Below, piece by piece: positions 18,250 through 25,424 of a DNA stretch of 64,000 bases. The stretch spans positions 265-64,264 of the forward strand of contig JAFEBA010000076.1 in the NCBI GenBank assembly GCA_018266105.1, given 5' to 3'. Each line of letters starts with the position of its first letter. The first letter of the stretch is position 1. The notes under the pieces were generated by a model, which was not told the origin of the DNA, ran no database searches, and saw nothing but the letters and a program-made list of their open reading frames with translations. The position numbers and the translations under genes were made by a program. Source of the stretch: a bacterium. Lineage in GTDB: Bacteria > Vulcanimicrobiota > Xenobia > Xenobiales > JADMJV01.

Positions 18250-20256
18250 CTAGACCGCCAGGCTGAGACGCCAGCCGGGGATGCCTTGGTCTTCCTGCAG
18301 TCCCAAGCCTTCCAGCCTGGCTTCCAGACTCAGCCCGTTGGCGTGCAGCAGCCCAAACTCCACCAGGCCGAGCTGATCATCCAACAATGCCCAGCTCTCT
18401 ACCCCCCGGCCGTGCTGAGCACGCTGTTCCCATGCTCCAGCACGTCGAGAACGCACATAAGAGCTGTGGAGATTGGCGCGCCAGGGCAGGCCTCGACTGA
18501 GCAAACGGGCCGGTGGGCGGTCCCTCCACTGACAGGCCAGGGCGTGCAAAGGCGTCACCCCCAGGGCCAGCACCAATGCATCCAGCAAAGCGTCGGGCCG
18601 GGAGCAACGTTCGTAGAAAGCCACCAGCTCGGGCGTGGCCCAGAAGGCCACCCGCGCCCCCCGATCGGAAACCAACCAAAACTGACCGTCCAGATCTAAT
18701 TCCACCGTGAAGATTCGAATCTCCTGACCGACCCGAAAGCTCAGGCGTCGGCCCACGGGCAGATGCAGATGCACCTCACCTGTGCCCGGCGGGCTGCTCA
18801 CCAAATCGCCCTCTTGAGGTCGGCAGTCCAGCTGGAAAGCCGTCCCGCACAGCACGTGACTGAGATGAAAAGGCAGACTGGGTTCACCCAGTCGCGCCCC
18901 GGGCTGAACGTGAATGTGAAGATGAGGCTGTGGCGACCGGCCACTGTTACCACAGTGGCCCAGTAGCTGACCCAGCGTCACGGATTGACCGCACTGGACC
19001 TGAAGGCTACCGGCCTGCAGGTGAGCCAGCACCACCACCGGCCCGCTGGCCGATTGAATCATGACGTAGTTACCCCAACGCCGCAGAATATTGACCTCAC
19101 CGGGGTTGTTGTCGGGGCAGTCAGAAACGCAGTCGATAACCCGGCCGGCCAGGGGCGAGAGAATCTCCGCCCCATAGCAGTAGTAGTCGGTCAACTCATT
19201 GCCCTGACCGGAAAAACTCTTGCCGTTGCGCTGCTGCACAAAGTCCAGCGCGTAGCGCCACTGCTCCTTGTGGGTATGGGGGCCATCAAAGCCCTGGTAG
19301 CAACTCCACTGCCCCTTAAAGGGCAGACGAAGCGCCAGGCTGCTGGGGTCCAGGCCGCGGGCCTGGGCCAGAGAACAGCGCTCCCAGCTGCGTTCGGGCA
19401 GAGCCGGCAGAAGCAAGCGCTGAAAGCGCCAGAAGCCGCTGGCGCGTGGCCAGCAAGCCCAGAGGGCCAGCCAGGTCACCAGCACAAAGGGGATGGCCAG
19501 CGGAGGCAGACCCAATGGAGCCAGCAAACTGGTGCAGGCAAGATAGGTCAGGCTGGCAGCGGCTCCCGCCGACAATCCAAGCAGCAGACTGGCCCGTCCA
19601 GGGGAGAGCCAAAGGCCGCTGATCATCAAACAGGTGAGAATGGACTGAGTACCCGCCAATACCTGAGCGTATGAATTCCAGGGCACGCCCAACAGTCCTA
19701 AAAGAGCAAAGGAGAGTGCAAATGAAAGTCCACTCAGCAGCAACAAGTAGGGGGATCCCCAACCAATTGCCAGAGCCACCAGAGCGCCGCTGACAGGATT
19801 TGGCACCAAAAAGATCTCTCCCAGAGCGCACAAAAACGGATAGCCGTGATTGGGAGGCAGAGGCTGAAGCTCCAGCAGCAAGGACCGGGCCACCGACATC
19901 AGTCCCAGCCCCACCAGCACAAAGGGCGCACACAGTGGACGCTGCACTCGGGTCCGCAGCCAGCCGGTGACCAGCACACAGGCCGGACCCCCAGCCAGAA
20001 TCAAAAGCAGCAAGTCCCCGGAAGGCTGATAGGTGGCTCCCAGCAGGTGACCCACCAGCACTGCATTCACCAGTTCCAGGGTGGGATTGGCCGGCTCCAA
20101 GGGGAGCAACCGGCGAGCCAGAATCGCGCTCAGAGCACAGATCCAGGCCGCACAACCAGGTACGGGTTCCACCATGGTGGCCGCCACCAGCACCAGCGAG
20201 GGCAGCCAACCCGGCAGCATGAGGAAGGAGCCATAGGCCGAAAGCAGGGTCCTCAT
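18250..20256 (-). CDS. Urea transporter-like membrane domain fused to M23 metallopeptidase
   Basis: A 668-aa fusion. Residues 1-285 form about ten hydrophobic helices with urea-transporter (UT) family features: ELVNAVLVGHLLG, and two versions of the LPxxTxPF signature (RPLCAPFVL, LPPLAIPFVL). Residues 310-465 form a LytM/M23 peptidase domain with a His-x8-Asp site (His330-region and Asp338 in YALDF), His412 in LAHLQ and His445-x-His447 in PHLHIHV, so zinc binding looks complete. The last 200 residues are uncharacterised. It overlaps the decarboxylase stop by 4 bp (ATGA). The peptidase probably acts on peptidoglycan or a secreted peptide at the outer face; whether the UT part conducts urea is unknown. 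Confidence 0.8.
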   Translation of the reverse strand: MRTLLSAYGSFLMLPGWLPSLVLVAATMVEPVPGCAAWICALSAILARRLLPLEPANPTLELVNAVLVGHLLGATYQPSGDLLLLILAGGPACVLVTGWLRTRVQRPLCAPFVLVGLGLMSVARSLLLELQPLPPNHGYPFLCALGEIFLVPNPVSGALVALAIGWGSPYLLLLSGLSFALSFALLGLLGVPWNSYAQVLAGTQSILTCLMISGLWLSPGRASLLLGLSAGAAASLTYLACTSLLAPLGLPPLAIPFVLVTWLALWACWPRASGFWRFQRLLLPALPERSWERCSLAQARGLDPSSLALRLPFKGQWSCYQGFDGPHTHKEQWRYALDFVQQRNGKSFSGQGNELTDYYCYGAEILSPLAGRVIDCVSDCPDNNPGEVNILRRWGNYVMIQSASGPVVVLAHLQAGSLQVQCGQSVTLGQLLGHCGNSGRSPQPHLHIHVQPGARLGEPSLPFHLSHVLCGTAFQLDCRPQEGDLVSSPPGTGEVHLHLPVGRRLSFRVGQEIRIFTVELDLDGQFWLVSDRGARVAFWATPELVAFYERCSRPDALLDALVLALGVTPLHALACQWRDRPPARLLSRGLPWRANLHSSYVRSRRAGAWEQRAQHGRGVESWALLDDQLGLVEFGLLHANGLSLEARLEGLGLQEDQGIPGWRLSLAV

Positions 20257-21653
20257 CGAACTGCCATTTCTCTCCAGGGCTGAGCCTCGCAGTCGCGCAA
20301 ATGAGCGGGCAACTCATCCTGGGCGCACATGACCTCAAGATTTTCCGCCCTCCGAATCACGGACACATTGCCATCCTCCTGCAGCAAAATGATGGCCGGA
20401 CGATACTCGATGAATTGCATCCACTGAGTGTTATTGTAAGCTCCCACTGGACTGACCAGCAGGCGATCCCCCTGGCGCAGCGGGGCAATTTGAATGCTGC
20501 TGCGCACCACATCGATATTCATACAAAGTGGACCGTAGAGCACCGTCTCCTGGGGCGGACCCACAGGAGGGCGCGTGAGCTTAACTTGATGGTTATACCA
20601 GAAGGCGGTGAACAGCGTATTCACGCCCGCATCCAGCACTGCTGCTCGTCGCCCGTCGGGCAGGCGCTTGGTGCCGACCACGCTGGTGATCAGGTGCTGG
20701 GCGTCGTCGACCGTGGCTCGACCGGATTCAAAAATGAGCCGGGGCAGCGGCTGATTCTGGCGCACCCGGAACTCCATCCCCTGATGCAGCGCGTCCACGA
20801 TCACTCGAGCGTATTCCTCCACGGCCGGCACGGCCTGAGCCGGAGGCAGATAGACGCCCTGCAGAGCGTTCTGAGAGGGCAGTCCGCCACCAATATCAAT
20901 CGAATCGATTCGGACGATGCCGTCCTGTTCCAGCCAGGCCACAAACTCGCACATCAGGCGCATCTGCTCAGCATAGGCTCTGGGTTCCATGATAAAGGTT
21001 CCGATATGAGAGTGCAGGCCCGTCAGGCGCAGTTGCGGGCTAAGCTCGATTCGGCGCGCAGCTTCGTGCGCTTCGCCGCTTTCCAGGTTGAAGCCGAATC
21101 GACTCCAGGGTTCGCTGTAGCCGGTATTTAAATTCAGACGCAGGGTCACATCCACCACTTGCTCTTGATCGCGAGCGATCGCCTCAATGGTGGACAGTTC
21201 ATCCAGGTGGTCCACGTGCAGGTGGGCTCCTTCAGAGATGGCCCGACGTAAAATTTCTGCGCTCTTGTTGGGGCCATTGAACAGGATGCGTGAGCCGGGC
21301 ACGCCCAACTTGCGTGCCTTTTCGTATTCAAAGCGTGAGACGACCTCGGCCCAACAGCCTTCCTGATGCAGAATGCTGCAGATGGCGCTGGTGTAATTGG
21401 TCTTGTAAGACCAGCCGTGGACCACGTTGGGATAGAGCGATTGAAAGGCCTTGCGCAGGCGACGCGCGTTCTCGCGTAGTCGCTTCTCGCTGGTCACAAA
21501 CAAAGGGGAGCCATACGCAGCGACCAGTTCCTCCAGATTGTGGCCTTCCAGCTGATCTTGGTACTCGCCTCGGGGCGGACGCAGTCCGAACTTGTTCAAC
21601 GCGCCCAATTGATGGGGCGACATAAACGGTGCAATCCAGGGCTTCTTACTCAT
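20253..21653 (-). CDS. Fold-type III PLP decarboxylase (DAP/ornithine decarboxylase-like)
   Basis: PLP enzyme of the diaminopimelate/ornithine/arginine decarboxylase 2 family, 466 aa. The ATG at 21653 is preferred because GAGAGG lies 9 nt upstream. The Schiff-base Lys84 is in the WSYKTNYT motif, the glycine loop is DIGGGLPS, the HSHIGT strand motif is present, and the C-terminal GPLCMNIDVV matches the conserved active-site Cys of the family. The IFESGRATVDDA segment is LysA/NspC-like rather than strictly biosynthetic. It sits between an ATP-grasp gene (13 bp upstream) and the UT-M23 fusion, so it may tailor an amino-acid-derived small molecule instead of making lysine. Confidence 0.85.
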   Translation of the reverse strand: MSKKPWIAPFMSPHQLGALNKFGLRPPRGEYQDQLEGHNLEELVAAYGSPLFVTSEKRLRENARRLRKAFQSLYPNVVHGWSYKTNYTSAICSILHQEGCWAEVVSRFEYEKARKLGVPGSRILFNGPNKSAEILRRAISEGAHLHVDHLDELSTIEAIARDQEQVVDVTLRLNLNTGYSEPWSRFGFNLESGEAHEAARRIELSPQLRLTGLHSHIGTFIMEPRAYAEQMRLMCEFVAWLEQDGIVRIDSIDIGGGLPSQNALQGVYLPPAQAVPAVEEYARVIVDALHQGMEFRVRQNQPLPRLIFESGRATVDDAQHLITSVVGTKRLPDGRRAAVLDAGVNTLFTAFWYNHQVKLTRPPVGPPQETVLYGPLCMNIDVVRSSIQIAPLRQGDRLLVSPVGAYNNTQWMQFIEYRPAIILLQEDGNVSVIRRAENLEVMCAQDELPAHLRDCEAQPWREMAVR

Positions 21654-21666
21654 CTGGCACATCCTC

Positions 21667-22707
21667 TCAAGCGATGAGCGCGCCGCTCATCATCAGGTTC
21701 TCAAAAGCCTTCATCTCCACAATCAGCTCCTCGGCATAACGCACGAACATAACGCCGGGTCGAAGCGGGGAAAAAGTCGGTGGTGGTTCGCCCTGCAACA
21801 TCTCCAGCAGGGTTAAGGGCAGGTTGCGACCGACCCCGTGGCTCAAATAAATCCAGGCTGGAAAACGCGGATTCATTTCGATCAGATAGAGCTGGCCATC
21901 TTTGGCCCGCAGCACCTCGGCCTCAAAGGGGCCCCGCCATCCGAGGCCCTCAATCAAGGTGGCGGCCAGGCGCTCAAGTTGTTCATCCACCACACTGACT
22001 CCCGCCCAGGCCTTGCCTTTGTCGGTCAGGGCCCGCTTGCTCATCATGACCGCGCCCAGAAGGCCGTGCTCGGTGCCCAGGCCAGTCAAATTGATTTCCT
22101 GACCCTCATGAAAGCGTTGCACCAGCACCGGGTAACCCCATTGAGCCGCCAATCGATGGTAGGCTTCCTCGGCCTGATAGGCGTCGTGACAGATCACAGC
22201 ATCATAAAAGGCGCCCTTGACCACCAGCGGATAGCTCCAGGCACCTGAGCGAAAGAAGCCCGGGTCGGCCACCGTGCGCGTTTCGGGGGTATGAATCCCG
22301 ATGCGGCGACAGAGGTCAGGCAGGCGGTCTTTGTTGCGCGCCTGGAGCTGTCTGGAACCAGGCAGCATCATGCGGATCCCGCGTCGCTCCAACTCCCCTT
22401 GGATAGCGATAAAGCAGGGGAGCTCGGCATCCAGACAGGGAATCACCGCATCCAGATGCTCCCGCTCGTGGACTTCCAACAAACGCTCCAACAAAGCTTC
22501 AGATCCGGCCGCCGGATAGGGCAGCAAATAGGACGAGTCCATCCCATTGTGATACAGACCCGCATCCAGCACATCGTAGCCGAGACCCACCAATCGACCC
22601 CTGAAGCCCGAGGCCTGGCGCAGGCAGCGAGAAACCGCGTAACCGGGACCCGGATTCTCGGGACGGGCGTTCATTCCGGTAATTGCCACGTTCCAGGCGA
22701 TCTTCAT
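21667..22707 (-). CDS. ATP-grasp carboxylate-amine ligase
   Basis: A 346-aa ATP-grasp enzyme of the carbamoyl-phosphate-synthase-L/PylC-like type, which joins a carboxylate to an amine with ATP. Visible features are the PreATP-grasp N-terminus, NKDRL around Lys126, the ATP-binding Lys164 in LVVKG, and the metal-binding Glu277 and Asn279 in YLIEMNPRFPAW. The ATG overlaps the PqqD-like gene's stop by 4 bp (ATGA). Association with a PqqD-like carrier-binding domain and a PLP decarboxylase suggests peptide or amide bond formation on an unknown substrate. Confidence 0.85.
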   Translation of the reverse strand: MKIAWNVAITGMNARPENPGPGYAVSRCLRQASGFRGRLVGLGYDVLDAGLYHNGMDSSYLLPYPAAGSEALLERLLEVHEREHLDAVIPCLDAELPCFIAIQGELERRGIRMMLPGSRQLQARNKDRLPDLCRRIGIHTPETRTVADPGFFRSGAWSYPLVVKGAFYDAVICHDAYQAEEAYHRLAAQWGYPVLVQRFHEGQEINLTGLGTEHGLLGAVMMSKRALTDKGKAWAGVSVVDEQLERLAATLIEGLGWRGPFEAEVLRAKDGQLYLIEMNPRFPAWIYLSHGVGRNLPLTLLEMLQGEPPPTFSPLRPGVMFVRYAEELIVEMKAFENLMMSGALIA

Positions 22708-22976
22708 GCCAGATACCTCCCCAACTGGTGCACAAAGCTCTCCAGGCAGCTTTCAGCCTGTTCAGCATCGGTGCAATAGCTTTTGGCAAGCTCCTCGGCC
22801 ACCTGATTCATCGAAAGCCCCAGGCGCAGCATCTCAAGAGCCTCCACCGCGGTTGGATTCAGGCTGTAGCTCTGGCCGCTGCGTGGGTCAAAGAGAAAAC
22901 CGCTGTCGCTGAGGGCCAGCTGACGAAGTACATCAGCCTGACGCAGCCGATCCAGCACCTCCAGCGCGGGACGCAT
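22704..22976 (-). CDS. PqqD-like protein (RiPP recognition element fold)
   Basis: A 90-aa protein with the PqqD family pattern: FLFDPRSGQSYSLN (25-40), TAVEALEML (42-50), then a winged-helix-like tail ending in LGRYLA. PqqD-type domains bind leader peptides of ribosomally made modified peptides, or serve as accessory domains in related ligase systems. The frame is open upstream, but the ATG at 22976 shares its A with the stop of the exported protein (TGATG), which decides the start. It directly precedes the ATP-grasp gene, consistent with delivery of a substrate to it. Confidence 0.8.
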   Translation of the reverse strand: MRPALEVLDRLRQADVLRQLALSDSGFLFDPRSGQSYSLNPTAVEALEMLRLGLSMNQVAEELAKSYCTDAEQAESCLESFVHQLGRYLA

Positions 22977-23365
22977 CACGGAGCCACCGTTCCGGCGGCA
23001 TAAGAGCGCAGGCCATCCATATGATAGCCGTTGGCTCGGCACCACTTGCAGTCTTTCGTGGTACACTGGTTGCGAGCCACCTTGGTTTCCCACAGGGCTA
23101 CTTCATACTTCGCTCCCGAAAAAGAGGTCCCCAAAGGGAAGGTCTGACTCCAGCTACCCTGGCGCACAAACGTGACCTGGCTGCGGGGTGAGATGCGGTC
23201 GTTGGCGGGCGTAATTGTAATTCCTAACCAGCCGCTGTGATCGGAGTAGCCGGTCACGGTGACCGAGCTGCTGTTATCCGAACGGCCAGTGATGAACTCC
23301 TTGGTAGCGGCCCAGGCGGACACCACCAGAGCCACCGTCAACACCAGGGGAGAAAACTTCCTCAT
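22976..23365 (-). CDS. Small exported protein with C-terminal cysteine cluster
   Basis: A 129-aa protein with a clear Sec signal peptide (MRKFSP, hydrophobic 7-18, probable cleavage after Ala19 in SAWA). The mature part is rich in Ser, Thr and Gly and likely beta-stranded. It carries three cysteines near the C-terminus (Cys101, Cys106, Cys109; CTTKDCKWC) and ends in AAGTVAP. I recognise no family. The start is supported by GGAGG upstream. It is the first gene of the long minus-strand run and is coupled to the PqqD-like gene, making it a candidate substrate or structural partner of that cassette. Confidence 0.72.
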   Translation of the reverse strand: MRKFSPLVLTVALVVSAWAATKEFITGRSDNSSSVTVTGYSDHSGWLGITITPANDRISPRSQVTFVRQGSWSQTFPLGTSFSGAKYEVALWETKVARNQCTTKDCKWCRANGYHMDGLRSYAAGTVAP

Positions 23366-23489
23366 TTGATTCTTACCTCCAGGGGCCCATTATGCGGAAC
23401 GAGTGCGGAGAAATTACGGACATTGTGGAGAGATCGTGAAGAAGACCGAACCAGGAACCTGGGGGTCCTCGTTGGAAGGATGCCTTCCC

Positions 23490-23900
23490 ATGAAACTAGA
23501 GTGGTTGATCTTGGCCGATGCCGCCGAAGTGATCGGCAACAAGCTTTATGTTATGGGCGGGGGCTGGGACCGGCTTACCGTGCACACGGAATTTCCGGTA
23601 GCCCAACACCTGGCCGTGGCTGTGTCCATTTCCCTTGAGCCCGAGGAACTGGCCCAAACCCATGAATTTGTTCTGGACGTCCAGAGCCCCCACGGCAAAT
23701 GGTTGGCCTCCCTGGAGGCCGACTTCGAGGTCAGCCTGCCCGAGGGAAGCCAGTCCAAGCGACCTCAACGTTGGCAATTTGCCTCGTCCATGGACCTCTC
23801 GCTGGATGTAGCTGGGGCTTACGCCATCGTGGTCTTTCTCAACGGTGATGAAGTGGGCCGCCAGGTCTTTGAAGTCAATCAGGCGGAGCTCGAGGATTAG
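23490..23900 (+). CDS. DUF6941 family protein
   Basis: A 136-aa soluble protein starting MKLEWLILADAAEV, followed by KLYVMGGGWDRL, a beginning typical of the DUF6941 family of short beta-sandwich proteins of unknown role. The ATG at 23490 follows GGAAGGA at 23474-23480. A longer in-frame reading from 23403 lacks such a site. It has no signal peptide or membrane helix. It is 10 bp upstream of the tandem PilZ gene and divergent from the minus-strand run; the 124-bp gap between the two start codons should hold both promoters, though I see no strong consensus boxes. Confidence 0.75.
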   Translation: MKLEWLILADAAEVIGNKLYVMGGGWDRLTVHTEFPVAQHLAVAVSISLEPEELAQTHEFVLDVQSPHGKWLASLEADFEVSLPEGSQSKRPQRWQFASSMDLSLDVAGAYAIVVFLNGDEVGRQVFEVNQAELED

Positions 23901-23910
23901 ATTTTTATAA

Positions 23911-24657
23911 ATGCTGGACCGTTTTAAACAATTACTGCGGGGCGCGCTGGCTTTTTTCCAGGTTCGTTCTCAGAGCAAATCCGATGAACGACGACGTCTG
24001 ATCCGACTGCGCTGTGACTACAAGGTGCAATGCGTGGTGGATCAGCTGCAGTTTTCCGCTCAAATTCGAGACATGGGCTTGAACGGTATGCGCCTGCGCA
24101 TGGCCGAGAAGCTCAAGCCCGGCTCCAATATTTTTGTTTACCACCCCAGCAACACCCAGCGCGTGGAAAATGAATACGTGCTCTGTCTGGTGCGCTGGTC
24201 GCGCAAGCACAAAGACAGCGACGAATTTGACGTGGGACTGCAATATGCCGATACCCCTGGCAACATGCGTCGCTCCTGGGTCAAGTTCTTGCTCAAGGAA
24301 CTGGGATTTGATGAACGCGCCATCTATACGCGCCGCAAATCCATCCGAGCGGATTCGTCCATGGAGAGCGTGCTTCAATGCGACGGTCGCGAATTTCACG
24401 GGATGCTGCTCAACCTGGGAGCCGGCGGCGCGCTCTTCGAGACCGACGCTCAGTTTGCACCGAACAGCAAGGTCCAACTGCGAGTAGGACCGCTGGGCAA
24501 CCTCAAGCCCATCTGGCTTCCCGGCGTGCTGCTGCACTCCAAGGAAGGTGAGGAGGGGTCGCAGCTTGCCAGCATCCGGTTTGTCGACCTCAAGCCCGCT
24601 CAGGTGCGAAGCCTGGGGCAATTCGTGCTGCAGCTGCTGAGGTCGGGCGAAAGTTGA
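23911..24657 (+). CDS. Tandem PilZ-domain protein (c-di-GMP receptor candidate)
   Basis: A 248-aa protein with two PilZ domains. The first (about 25-135) has the arginine motif RRRLIRLR and DMGLNGMRL in place of the usual (D/N)xSxxG. The second (about 142-240) has RRKSIR and LNLGAGGALFE. The arginine motifs fit c-di-GMP binding, but both second motifs are degenerate (Ser replaced), so one or both domains may be structural. No membrane segment. The next gene begins with a TTG overlapping this stop by 4 bp. The only cyclase-like protein in the window (49745-50272) looks inactive. Confidence 0.82.
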   Translation: MLDRFKQLLRGALAFFQVRSQSKSDERRRLIRLRCDYKVQCVVDQLQFSAQIRDMGLNGMRLRMAEKLKPGSNIFVYHPSNTQRVENEYVLCLVRWSRKHKDSDEFDVGLQYADTPGNMRRSWVKFLLKELGFDERAIYTRRKSIRADSSMESVLQCDGREFHGMLLNLGAGGALFETDAQFAPNSKVQLRVGPLGNLKPIWLPGVLLHSKEGEEGSQLASIRFVDLKPAQVRSLGQFVLQLLRSGES

Positions 24658-25424
24658 ATCGGCAAATTCTCACCCAGTTGCGTCAACTTCCGGGGGAGAT
24701 CGCAGCATACTACCAGGATTTGCACACCGGCCGCAGCTGGGGCTGGAATGCCGACGCTGATTTCCCCGCCGCCAGTGTGATCAAAGTGCCCATTTTGCTG
24801 GCTGTGCTGCAAGCGGCCCAACATGGACGGCTCTCGCTGGACCAAAAAATTCAGGTCGAATTCAAGCACCACGTAGGCGGAGCCGGCGTGCTTTTCGAGC
24901 TGCACGACGGAATCGAACTCACCGTTCTGGACCTGTGCAGGATGATGATTGTGGTCAGTGACAACGTGGCCTCCAATTTGTTGCTTGACCTTCTTCCTCC
25001 GGAAGCCATGGCGGAGTTCTTTGCCCAACACTCCATGCATCGCAGCCTGCTGGGCAGACGCTTCATGGAACAGGCCCGCCCCGGTCACGACAATCGCACC
25101 ACCGCCTATGACATGGGGATCTGCCTGGCAGCCCTGGCAAGGGGCGAATTGTTGGACCGGTCCCACACCAATCAGGCCCTCTCCACCATGAGGCGCCAGC
25201 AGTTCCGAGAAAAGATTCCGCTCATGCTGCCACCAGAGCTGCCCGTGGCCCATAAGACCGGTGAACTGGAAGGGGTACGCCACGATTGCGGCATCATCGA
25301 AGTACATGAGCGCCCCTATGTGCTGGTGCTGCTGACCCAAAAGGGGGGCGCCAGTTGGGACGTGGACCGAGCCCTGGCTGAGCTATCCCTGGCCGTTTAC
25401 GACTGGCACCTGGGAGACCTTTAG
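24654..25424 (+). CDS. Class A beta-lactamase-like serine hydrolase
   Basis: A 256-aa serine hydrolase of the penicillin-binding/beta-lactamase superfamily. The three active-site motifs are present: Ser41-V-I-Lys44, Ser102-Asp-Asn104 and Lys200-Thr-Gly. The omega-loop ExxLN deacylation motif is not seen; the equivalent region reads MEQARPGHDN. No signal peptide is visible at the TTG start, so it may be cytoplasmic. Both points argue against a true antibiotic-hydrolysing lactamase and for a peptidase or esterase acting on an unknown substrate. It is coupled to the PilZ gene and converges with the asparagine synthase gene, overlapping its end by 4 bp. Confidence 0.83.
   Translation: MNRQILTQLRQLPGEIAAYYQDLHTGRSWGWNADADFPAASVIKVPILLAVLQAAQHGRLSLDQKIQVEFKHHVGGAGVLFELHDGIELTVLDLCRMMIVVSDNVASNLLLDLLPPEAMAEFFAQHSMHRSLLGRRFMEQARPGHDNRTTAYDMGICLAALARGELLDRSHTNQALSTMRRQQFREKIPLMLPPELPVAHKTGELEGVRHDCGIIEVHERPYVLVLLTQKGGASWDVDRALAELSLAVYDWHLGDL

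Noticed and set aside
20253-21653. Housekeeping lysA for lysine synthesis
   Set aside because: The family fits, but context (ATP-grasp, PqqD-like, M23) and lack of other lysine genes do not support that role; left as decarboxylase of unknown substrate.
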